Of a stretch of DNA of 10,526 bases, positions 1-6,283 are shown one piece after another (the first letter of the stretch is position 1; every line of letters starts with the position of its first letter). This stretch comes from Acidobacteriota bacterium (lineage in GTDB: Bacteria > Acidobacteriota > Terriglobia > UBA7540). Both the position numbers and the translations under genes were made by a program. Under the pieces are notes generated by a model. It had not been told where the DNA came from, ran no database searches, and saw only the letters and a list, made by a program, of their open reading frames with translations. The DNA lies in assembly GCA_021827255.1 (NCBI GenBank), contig JAKAWO010000083.1:1-10526 (forward strand), in the 5' to 3' direction.

Positions 1-775
1 CGAACCCACGCCATTGTAGGCGAGTGCCCTCGAGAGCCCGCTCAGGCACGCCGATGGCCGCCGCAAGCGCGGCGCGGTCTTCCAAAACTCGGCCTTGCGC
101 GGCGTGCCCGGCCATCCGAATGTTGAAAAGATTCGTCTCAGCCGAGGCAACCGCAGGACGCGCAATCTCGCCCGCTACCCATTGCGCGCGGAACCCTTGA
201 ACTTGCCGGGCTTCGAGGCCCGTCTCTGCCGCGGCGAGTGCGGCCTGCTTCTGGTCGAAAAAGTAATTGACCAGCGCCGTCCGCACTCCACTCCGAACCT
301 TCCATGCCATGGCGGCCAGGTTGAAGCGCGGCGCTTTGCTGAGCGCCGCGGCTTGCTGGATTTTGTAACCCCGGCGCCCGGCGGTCTGGATCGGAACATC
401 AAACCGAAGCCCCAATAAATAAGGGCTGGGAATGCCTGGGCGCAGCGTCACGGTTGGATTCGGCCGCTCACCCGCGGTGATGATGGCTGCCTTGGCCGCT
501 TCGGCTTGGTCGCGCGCCACCTGCATCTGCGGATTGAAGTAATAAGCCGCCAGCGCCAGCTCGTTCAGGTTCCAGGATTTGAGCGGCCAGGAGGTGAGTT
601 TGGTGTTCTGCTCCATAAACCGCCGCAGCCCCGGATCGCTGAGCGAACGGCTTTCAAGCCGACGGGCCTCGAGGGCAGGGACGATCGGCTCGGGATGATA
701 GCGCTCGACGGGAGCGCAGGCGGTAAGCGCGAGCGCCACCACACCGGCTACGATGAGGAAACGGACCGACTTCAT
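1..775 (-). CDS. TolC/CusC-type outer-membrane efflux lipoprotein, partial (C-terminal part beyond the left edge)
   Basis: The reading frame is open from ATG at 775 to the left edge, giving 258 visible residues. The N-terminus is a hydrophobic signal ending in the lipobox L-T-A-C, with the acylated Cys at residue 20, so this is a lipoprotein. The mature part has the feel of an outer-membrane efflux protein: a helix beginning SWNLNELALAAYYFNPQM (about residues 67-84), an alanine-rich coiled helix near 87-100, a beta-hairpin-like stretch PNPTVTLRPG followed by LLGLRFDVPIQTAGRR (120-135), then long helices rich in A, E, Q and R to residue 245. Family members form trimeric channels across the outer membrane and periplasm and work with RND pumps or other exporters. 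They are usually 400-480 residues, so about half is visible. The start is fixed by AAGGAG eight bases upstream. No pump subunit is visible, so the substrate is unknown; a CusC-like metal role is inference from the neighbours. Confidence 0.85.
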   Translation of the reverse strand, partial: MKSVRFLIVAGVVALALTACAPVERYHPEPIVPALEARRLESRSLSDPGLRRFMEQNTKLTSWPLKSWNLNELALAAYYFNPQMQVARDQAEAAKAAIITAGERPNPTVTLRPGIPSPYLLGLRFDVPIQTAGRRGYKIQQAAALSKAPRFNLAAMAWKVRSGVRTALVNYFFDQKQAALAAAETGLEARQVQGFRAQWVAGEIARPAVASAETNLFNIRMAGHAAQGRVLEDRAALAAAIGVPERALEGTRLQWRGF

Positions 776-956
776 AAAACGCACTCCTTCCCGCCACAGC
801 AGAGAGGCGCCGCAGCGTGCGGAGATCGAATGAAACGTTCCTGCGGAGGAGCAGCAGGGTCAGAAGGCGGACCTTCTGCTGCCCCGGCGTGTCGCGGCGC
901 GGAGAAAACGCCAGTGCCCGCATCCGGACGCCAAGCAGAATTTATTTGGAAAAGAA
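776..956 (-). other. 181-base leader between the small membrane protein and the efflux gene, with a stem-loop
   Basis: No supportable gene lies here. It separates the stop codon at 957-959 from the efflux-gene start at 775. A stem-loop lies at 851-882: arms AGAAGG (862-867) and CCTTCT (872-877) enclose a four-base loop, and an outer GCAGC/GCTGC pairing continues it across a bulge. There is no T-tract after it in the minus direction, so it does not look like a standard terminator. A promoter for the efflux gene may lie in the A/T-richer part near 940-956, but I cannot identify clear boxes. Confidence 0.45.
784..789 (-). promoter_or_regulatory. Ribosome binding site of the efflux lipoprotein gene
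   Basis: On the minus strand this reads AAGGAG, eight bases before the ATG at 775-773. It fixes that start over other in-frame codons further upstream. Confidence 0.8.
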
Positions 957-1286
957 TTAAATGCGAAGGGGAACTGGAGGTGAGTGAGCCGCGTCAAAGC
1001 GCGCGCTGAAGGCTGTGGACCGCACCGAGCACGCTCTCAAGCCGCTATCGGCAAGGCGCCGAAGCGTTTTGGAAGCTGACGCGCGCGCCGGGCGCCATTT
1101 CCGCGCCGCGGCCATGCCAAGGCCAAAAGCGGCCGCCAGTAAAGCGATGCCGCCGCCCGCGTTGTTGGTGATGTCGTGGAATTCCTGGCGCGGCGGGTCC
1201 CAGAAATCACAAGTCTCGGCGACCGGGCCGGAAACGTACCACCCCAGCCACAGGAGCACCACGATGCTGAGCCACCGAGTTTCCAC
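957..1286 (-). CDS. Small membrane protein of unknown function upstream of the efflux gene
   Basis: This is a 109-residue frame with a GTG start at 1286, ending at TAA 957-959. There is no ATG in the frame and the ribosome binding site is weak, so the exact start is uncertain; the frame stays open back to 1325. Residues 4-20 are a first hydrophobic segment (signal anchor or signal peptide). They are followed by PVAETCDFWDPPRQEFHDI, an acidic, aromatic, presumably periplasmic loop, and then a glycine/alanine-rich transmembrane helix at about 44-61. A basic tail (RKWRPARASASK) follows, which suggests a cytoplasmic C-terminus. The gene starts 36 bases after the stop of the GH113-like gene, so it is probably in its operon, and it precedes the efflux lipoprotein gene. 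I recall short proteins with a P-V-x-E-x-x-D-x-W-D loop ahead of heavy-metal efflux operons in other phyla, but cannot verify that these are homologous. No function is assigned. Confidence 0.6.
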   Translation of the reverse strand: METRWLSIVVLLWLGWYVSGPVAETCDFWDPPRQEFHDITNNAGGGIALLAAAFGLGMAAARKWRPARASASKTLRRLADSGLRACSVRSTAFSARFDAAHSPPVPLRI

Positions 1287-1322
1287 AACGGAAAAGATGC
1301 TATCACAGTTGGCGCGGGTTGG

Positions 1323-3092
1323 TCATCGAGAATTGCTGGCGTACCATTTCTTAATAACCGCCATGGCGGGTTTTCCCCAGGGCGTCAGCGAGCTGTCGCG
1401 CGGCCCGCCAGCTCCGTTGGTGCCCACTTTCCACCAGTACATGCCCTCGAACCACGGCTGACGATAAAAGGCGCGAAAAATCGCTTCATAGCAGCGCGCT
1501 TGGAGGGCGAGCGCCACCGGCGCGCCGGGTGAATCGTCCCAAGGGCGCCGGTTCGCGCCCGCCATGCTGGGAAAACCGGCTTCCGTGAAAATAACCGGCT
1601 TATCAAATCTTGTTTGCACGGCTTCGACCCGGGCAACCACGGAGGCGGTTGAAAGGTCCGCCGGCAGCGGATAATAATCCTGCAAGCCAATGTAATCGAG
1701 CGCGTCCCAGAACTGAATGCGCTCAAACTCGCCGCCGAAACTCGCCGCGTAAGTGAGCGGGCCGGGATAGAGCATTCGCACTCGAGCGATGATCTTGCGC
1801 CAACCGGCGGCGTCGGCCGAGAGGCGAACAAATTCCCCGCCCACACAAAAAACATCCGCGTGGGCTTGAGTAGCGAGCCGCGCGTAGTGGTCAATGAATT
1901 TTGCATAAGCCGCAAACCATTCATCGCGCTGGGCGGCGGAATGGAATCTCAGATCGCCAGCGTAACGCGCCCCGCGCACCCACATTCCCGGCTTCAGCAT
2001 CACCTTCATGCCGAGCGCGTGCGCCACGCGAGCCATTTCACGGACGCCTTCGTCGCTCTCCCAACTGTGCCGGCCAAAGCCGCCGATCCGAACCGAGCCG
2101 ACCCGCGTCCAGCCATACGGAATCAGCGCCACGGCGTTCACGCCGTAACCCTTGAGAGCCTTCAGCATTTCGCGCGCATCAGAGGAACCATAAGGGTCCG
2201 GAAACTCGGCGGAAAAGTTCACGCCCTTCTGGAAAAAGATTTTCGGGTAAGGCGCGTCCACCGGGTTCGGCGGATAGGCCGCCAAAGCAGCGAGATTAGC
2301 AGCTTGCTGCCGCTCGCGAAAAGCCCGGCTGAGCCGCGGCCCGCCCCAGGCGAGACCAGCCGCCAGCAGGATCGTCGTGGCCGCTCCCCAGAGTGCTGGC
2401 TTCAAGCTGGGGGCTATGGGTTCGGAGGGCGCGCGCGGCCCCGGCCAACTCATAAGAACCGCCGCTGGAACAATCGCCAGTAAGGTCAAGAAATCCCAAT
2501 ATCGCGGTGGGCCAAAAGAGCCCCTACGGAAAATATCGCGCAACAGGAGCCAGCCCGCTGCAGGAAGAGCGACGGCAGCCACGACGCTCGCCACGCGCGC
2601 CCAGTACCGAGTCAAACACCAGCCGGAAAGCATCCACATTAAACCCAAACAGAGCGCACCAAAAAAGATGACGGCTTCGATGGCGCCGGCGAGGTGAATG
2701 GGACCAAACGGCCTCGGACCCAGGATCGTCTCGAGCGCAGCCTCAGCGAGGACGGCCACGCCAAGCCCGACGAGCACTCGAAACAGCCCGCGAAGCCGTC
2801 GAACAAGCGCCGCGCCCACAAGCATCGCAGCCACCACCGCGATTAGCAAATTCTCTCGGGGGATGAAGTGAAAGTCCTGCGGATGGGCGGCGACGTTCGG
2901 CGGCGCGCTCCAAACGAGCGTCCGTCCCAACGAGATTTCAAGCAACTTCAGGCGATAGCCGAGCAGCAGCGCGGCCAGAAGCGGAGTCACAGCGAACAAC
3001 AGAAATTGAGCGAGCCACCAGAACGGAAAATAGAACGTCAGGCAGGCGAGCCAGATTCGGACCCATCGCGGCTTGATCCATTGCACATTCAT
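1323..3092 (-). CDS. Polytopic membrane protein with C-terminal GH113-type glycoside hydrolase (mannanase-like) domain
   Basis: The protein is 589 residues from the ATG at 3092. A TTG at 3170 would add 26 residues with no hydrophobic or domain content, so I prefer the ATG. Residues 1-255 hold about seven hydrophobic segments (near 17-45, 80-98, 104-122, 133-155, 163-185, 201-216 and 234-250), followed by a charged linker. Residues 283-585 are a TIM-barrel domain with GH113 hallmarks: FFQKGVNFSAEFPDPYGS at the first strand, MKVMLKPGMWV, the acid/base candidate Glu420 in VGGEF, the FWDALDYIGLQDYYPL strand, and the nucleophile candidate Glu504 in FTEAGF. GH113 enzymes characterised so far are retaining beta-mannanases; whether this one cuts mannan is inference. 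The barrel probably sits on the periplasmic face. Family enzymes are usually free or signal-bearing single domains of about 300 residues, so the membrane half is unusual. The gene lies downstream of the Tat glycosidase-like gene and is probably co-transcribed with it. Confidence 0.8.
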   Translation of the reverse strand: MNVQWIKPRWVRIWLACLTFYFPFWWLAQFLLFAVTPLLAALLLGYRLKLLEISLGRTLVWSAPPNVAAHPQDFHFIPRENLLIAVVAAMLVGAALVRRLRGLFRVLVGLGVAVLAEAALETILGPRPFGPIHLAGAIEAVIFFGALCLGLMWMLSGWCLTRYWARVASVVAAVALPAAGWLLLRDIFRRGSFGPPRYWDFLTLLAIVPAAVLMSWPGPRAPSEPIAPSLKPALWGAATTILLAAGLAWGGPRLSRAFRERQQAANLAALAAYPPNPVDAPYPKIFFQKGVNFSAEFPDPYGSSDAREMLKALKGYGVNAVALIPYGWTRVGSVRIGGFGRHSWESDEGVREMARVAHALGMKVMLKPGMWVRGARYAGDLRFHSAAQRDEWFAAYAKFIDHYARLATQAHADVFCVGGEFVRLSADAAGWRKIIARVRMLYPGPLTYAASFGGEFERIQFWDALDYIGLQDYYPLPADLSTASVVARVEAVQTRFDKPVIFTEAGFPSMAGANRRPWDDSPGAPVALALQARCYEAIFRAFYRQPWFEGMYWWKVGTNGAGGPRDSSLTPWGKPAMAVIKKWYASNSR

Positions 3093-3214
3093 CTTGGACG
3101 CGCCCGGAGGCCGCCGGGCATCAGAAAAATAAGAATCGAAGTCAAAGATTTTGCCAGAGCATGGCGCCAAGCCGCTCGCCTTTACCGGCTGGACGCGCGC
3201 GGCGCGCGGGCAAG

Positions 3215-5332
3215 TTACGCCAACTCGACGATAGCGTAGGTTTCAAGCTGCGGCAGCGCGAATTCCAGTCGCCCGTTCCGCGCGCTCACGGGAAGCGCGG
3301 CCACCTCCGGCGCGTCCGGCGAGTAAAGGCGAGCGCGGCGCGATTTGCGCGCGCCGGGCAGGCGAGTCGAAACCTTCACATTCCTGATTTCCGGCGTTCG
3401 CTCCGCGTCGTAGTTGATGAGATGAAGTAGAAAAGCATCGCGGGCCGGCTGAGCCAGGAAGCTCACGGTGACGATGCTGGGGGCCTCAACGCTCACGGCG
3501 GCCGTGCCCGCCCAGCCAATAGCGCTCGCAAGTTCGTCGGCGTTGAGCGGAAGCTTCCAGAAGCGGCTGGACATGGGTCCGGCAGGCGGCTTTTCGATGG
3601 CCGGGCGCACTTCAGATAGATAGGCGACACGGCCCTGCCCCACGCTGCGGCGAGTCGCAGGGGGAAAGGCCGGAGGCGCGCCCCCCACAGCGAGCTGGCG
3701 CGCAGGCGCGTGAACGCCGAAAAGATCCGCGAGCTCAAAATCACCCCGCAAGTCACGGTGCTCGGTGTAAAGCGAAGTCCATTCGGTGGCTACCAGGCCA
3801 CCGCCCCGCCGGACAAACTGGCGGATCGCATCGCACTCGGCATGGCTCAAGGCTTCCTGGTCGGCGAGCGCCAGGACGCGATAGCGCGCCAGGTCTTTGA
3901 GATCAAAAAGGATGTCAAAGGGAATTTTGGCTTGGATCAAAGCCTCTTCAAACAGCCAGGTGCTCTGATAAGGCCGGTCGTTGTTGAAGGCAAGCGAGGC
4001 AAAGCTGTGCAGAACGGCAACCTCGGCTGCGCTCGTGACGCCCCGAAAGAGGTGAAAGTTCTTGAGGAAAAATTGAATGTAACGGCGCGGACCGGCCGGC
4101 AACTCCTGAACGCTCAAGATTCCGCCCGCCATCCCCAGGCATTGGCGATTGTAGGCCATCGCTTCCGCCATTTCGAGCTTCATTTGCGCTTCGGTCACCG
4201 GCGGGCCGCCGTAACGAACGCCCGTGTAAGTAAAAATATGGTTGCCGCGCCCCGTGGCGGCGAGATAAGTGCGAATCTTGGAGATCAGGATGCCGTCCGG
4301 CGTGACGCGCGCGTCGTTGCCTTCTTCGGTCCACACGGCCTGGGTGTTGGCGAGGAGGCGGGGATAATCCACACCCTGATACCAGCAAGTATTGGAACCG
4401 TTAAGGCCCGAACTCGGGTTGCACTCGACCGCGACAGTGGGATTGAGGCTGTGGATGAACGCAGCCATTTCCTGATAATAGCGGGCGAGTGTCTGGCAGC
4501 GAAACGTGGTCCAGTCCTGAAAAAGCGGATCGTTGATCTCCCGCAGCGGCCAGTCGCACTTGGGAGGATGCACAAATTTGGGGTCACGCAAGCCGAAGCG
4601 CCGGCGGAGCTCGGCGGGGGTGTACTGCGAGCTTAAATAGCGGCGAAACTCCTCGACGGCCAACGGATGCAGAAAAATCGGCGGCGCGCCCTGCAGGCTG
4701 GTGTTGTCAAAGTGGATGAGGTCGGCTTTGACTTCCTCGACCGCAATCCGCAGCACGAGCCGAATATAATTGCGATAGCCGGGGTGCATGAAATAGACCC
4801 GCTGGCGGAAGGTTTGCCGGTCGTAAATCACCGGACGGCCCAGGAAATCGGGCACAAACCATTCCTCGGCATCCGGTTGCTCGAGCAAAAAGGTTTCATA
4901 GACGATCGTGCTGCCGACGTAAACGCCGACTTTGATACTGTGCTGGCGGCAGAGAGCCGCCAGACGGATGGTGTCCTCGATGTAGCGCCGCTCGGCTTCG
5001 AGGCCAAAACCTTTGAAGAAATGCAGAATCGCCATGGTGACGCCGAGCTGTTTGAGCGCCAGCACCGTTTCTTCCGTGTGCTCGCGGCGATAGTCCTCAT
5101 CGAGCCAGACGGGCACACCGCCTACGCGGCGCGGGAAGATGGGCGCGTCATCCCAGTTGCCGACGAGCACGACGGGCCAATCGTCCATCCAGCCCGGCGC
5201 GATCGGACTGGCCGCTAGCTGCGCCGTCTCCTGACCCGAGGCGAGAGTCGGAAGCAAGGAAGTGGCAACCGTCGAGGCAAGAAATTCCCGGCGATTGACC
5301 CTCCCGATTTTCGATTTTGGGTTGCGTGGCAT
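3215..5332 (-). CDS. Tat-exported putative glycoside hydrolase (GHL6/GH42-like barrel with trimerisation-type domain)
   Basis: The protein is 705 residues. The N-terminus carries a twin-arginine signal, N-R-R-E-F-L at 13-18, followed by a hydrophobic run to about residue 30 and a likely cleavage between 31 and 42. The body begins as an (alpha/beta) barrel with YRREHTEETVLALKQLGV (81-98) and FFKGFG (105-110). Next come KVGVYVG (134-140), a strand ending LIHFDN (205-210), VAVECNPSSG (300-309) and VWTEEGND (333-340). Asp209, Glu303 and Glu336/337 are the acidic candidates for catalysis. Residues 435-575 resemble the Rossmann-like beta-galactosidase trimerisation domain (VAVLHSFASLAF, then FDILFDLKDLARYRVLALAD, then the glycine-rich RRGGGLVATEW). 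The last 130 residues look like a beta-rich C-terminal domain. This pattern fits the 'hypothetical glycosyl hydrolase 6' group next to GH42. The substrate is unknown and activity is unproven. Tat export suggests folding, possibly with a cofactor or oligomerisation, before transport. The start is supported by AAGGAG ten bases upstream. Confidence 0.75.
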   Translation of the reverse strand: MPRNPKSKIGRVNRREFLASTVATSLLPTLASGQETAQLAASPIAPGWMDDWPVVLVGNWDDAPIFPRRVGGVPVWLDEDYRREHTEETVLALKQLGVTMAILHFFKGFGLEAERRYIEDTIRLAALCRQHSIKVGVYVGSTIVYETFLLEQPDAEEWFVPDFLGRPVIYDRQTFRQRVYFMHPGYRNYIRLVLRIAVEEVKADLIHFDNTSLQGAPPIFLHPLAVEEFRRYLSSQYTPAELRRRFGLRDPKFVHPPKCDWPLREINDPLFQDWTTFRCQTLARYYQEMAAFIHSLNPTVAVECNPSSGLNGSNTCWYQGVDYPRLLANTQAVWTEEGNDARVTPDGILISKIRTYLAATGRGNHIFTYTGVRYGGPPVTEAQMKLEMAEAMAYNRQCLGMAGGILSVQELPAGPRRYIQFFLKNFHLFRGVTSAAEVAVLHSFASLAFNNDRPYQSTWLFEEALIQAKIPFDILFDLKDLARYRVLALADQEALSHAECDAIRQFVRRGGGLVATEWTSLYTEHRDLRGDFELADLFGVHAPARQLAVGGAPPAFPPATRRSVGQGRVAYLSEVRPAIEKPPAGPMSSRFWKLPLNADELASAIGWAGTAAVSVEAPSIVTVSFLAQPARDAFLLHLINYDAERTPEIRNVKVSTRLPGARKSRRARLYSPDAPEVAALPVSARNGRLEFALPQLETYAIVELA

Positions 5333-5629
5333 GGAATCTTAGCTCCTTTCCGGCGCGCGTTCCGAGCCGCCAGGGCAAAGATGCGCAGGGCGCGCTCGAA
5401 AACTCGCCATCCTATGCGATTGCTGGTGAAGATTCCAGAACTTCGTTTGGGCGCCCATCTCGCACCGAGCGCAGTGAATTTACACAAGCTTTAAGTTCAG
5501 AAGGCGCGCGCGGAGCCATAATTCTGAGTGGAGGCAGGCCGCTGAACGACGAAAGACGCGGACGAGCCTCCGGACGGACTCGAAAGGCTCAATGCAGAGA
5601 TCCGAGCCGTCACATCGTGGGGGTTGAAC
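5333..5629. other. Divergent intergenic region between the Tat protein and the Spy-like protein
   Basis: These 297 bases contain no credible gene; the open frames that cross it are low-complexity Arg-rich translations with no start signal. It must hold promoters for both divergent genes. The A/T-richest part is 5476-5525. On the plus strand CATAAT at 5517-5522 could serve as a -10 box for the Spy-like gene, but no good -35 sits 16-18 bases before it, so I give no firm promoter. I see no operator repeat long enough to name. Confidence 0.5.
5343..5348 (-). promoter_or_regulatory. Ribosome binding site of the Tat-exported glycosidase-like gene
   Basis: On the minus strand this reads AAGGAG, ten bases before the ATG at 5332-5330, and it supports that start. 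Confidence 0.75.
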
Positions 5630-6217
5630 ATGAAAAGACTATTGAGCAGCATGGCGATGGGAATCGTGCTTTCGAGCGTAGGGATGGCCCAGAGCGTTTC
5701 CTCCGGGCCCGCGCCGAATCTGCCGCAGAAACGAGGCGTGATGATGAGCGTCCGCGGTCCACGCGGCCCGATGATGAGGTTCCGCGGAGGGATGGCGCGC
5801 CGTTTCCGAGGGCAGAGGATGGCCCAATGGTGGAAGAATCCGTTCATCGAACGGCGAATCGGCTTAACCAGCCAGCAGGAGCATCAGCTCGGCAAAATTT
5901 ATTTCCAGAGCCGCTTGCAAATGATTGACCTGCGAGCGGGCCTCGAAAAGCAGCGGCTCCTGCTCCAGCCAATGCTGCAAGCCGAGCGCCCGAACCAGGA
6001 CCAAGTCCTCGGTCAGATTGACAAGATCGGACAAGCGCGCACTGCGCTCGTTCGAGCGCGAATTGAGGCGATGCTCGCCACTCGGAACGTGCTGACGCCC
6101 GAGCAGTGGCAGAAATTGCGCCAGGCGCGGCAGTGGAGGCCACGGCCCATGACGATGCGGTTTCGCACCGGCCCCGGTTCCCGCCCATCTACGCCGCTGG
6201 CGAGGCCGGGACGTTAG
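5630..6217 (+). CDS. Spy/CpxP-like periplasmic protein with Met/Arg-rich N-terminal segment
   Basis: The protein is 195 residues from the ATG at 5630. A TTG six bases upstream would add only two residues; the G-run at 5619-5623 is six bases before the ATG. Residues 1-21 form a signal peptide (MKRLLSS, hydrophobic core, cleavage near GMA-Q). Residues 35-68 are strikingly rich in Met, Arg and Gly, with MM pairs at 38-39 and 48-49 and further Met at 55 and 64. The rest is helical, with two LTxxQ-like elements, LTSQQ at 79-83 and LTPEQWQKL at 155-163, separated by charged helices; this is the signature of the Spy/CpxP/CnrX-like family. Members bind unfolded proteins or metals in the periplasm and are induced by envelope or metal stress. 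The Met-rich part hints at copper or silver binding, but that is inference. The tail is Arg/Pro-rich and disordered. The gene is monocistronic, ending at a hairpin terminator. Confidence 0.7.
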   Translation: MKRLLSSMAMGIVLSSVGMAQSVSSGPAPNLPQKRGVMMSVRGPRGPMMRFRGGMARRFRGQRMAQWWKNPFIERRIGLTSQQEHQLGKIYFQSRLQMIDLRAGLEKQRLLLQPMLQAERPNQDQVLGQIDKIGQARTALVRARIEAMLATRNVLTPEQWQKLRQARQWRPRPMTMRFRTGPGSRPSTPLARPGR

Positions 6218-6250
6218 TCGCCCTGAATTATTAACCTTGCAAGCCATTTT

Positions 6251-6283
6251 CCGGGAGGTTCATCCGGCCTCCCGGACCCTTTT
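6251..6283 (+). terminator. Rho-independent terminator of the Spy-like gene
   Basis: The arms are CCGGGAGG (6251-6258) and CCTCCCGG (6268-6275), a perfect eight-base-pair GC-rich stem with a nine-base loop. ACCC and then four T follow on the plus strand (6280-6283). The stem begins 33 bases after the TAG of the Spy-like gene. The loop contains the TGA stop codon (6262-6260) of the convergent glycosyltransferase gene, so the hairpin overlaps that gene's last codons. On the minus strand no T-tract follows it, so it is best read as a plus-strand terminator, although the same stem would form in the opposite transcript. Confidence 0.75.

Noticed and set aside
95..418. 107-codon plus-strand frame at the left edge
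   Set aside because: The minus strand is an uninterrupted lipoprotein efflux gene across the same bases, with a good ribosome binding site.
3093..3170. TTG start at 3170 for the GH113 fusion protein
   Set aside because: It would add 26 polar residues before a natural membrane-protein N-terminus. The ATG at 3092 is more plausible, although neither has a strong ribosome binding site.
3710..4636. 308-codon plus-strand frame opposite the Tat-exported protein
   Set aside because: It lies wholly inside the 705-residue minus-strand gene, which has a signal sequence, ribosome binding site and domain pattern. The antisense frame has no recognisable motif and is a by-product of high GC codon use.
5317..5928. 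203-codon plus-strand frame spanning the divergent gap and the Spy-like gene
   Set aside because: Arg-rich and low in hydrophobic content, out of frame with the secreted Spy-like protein, and without a start signal.
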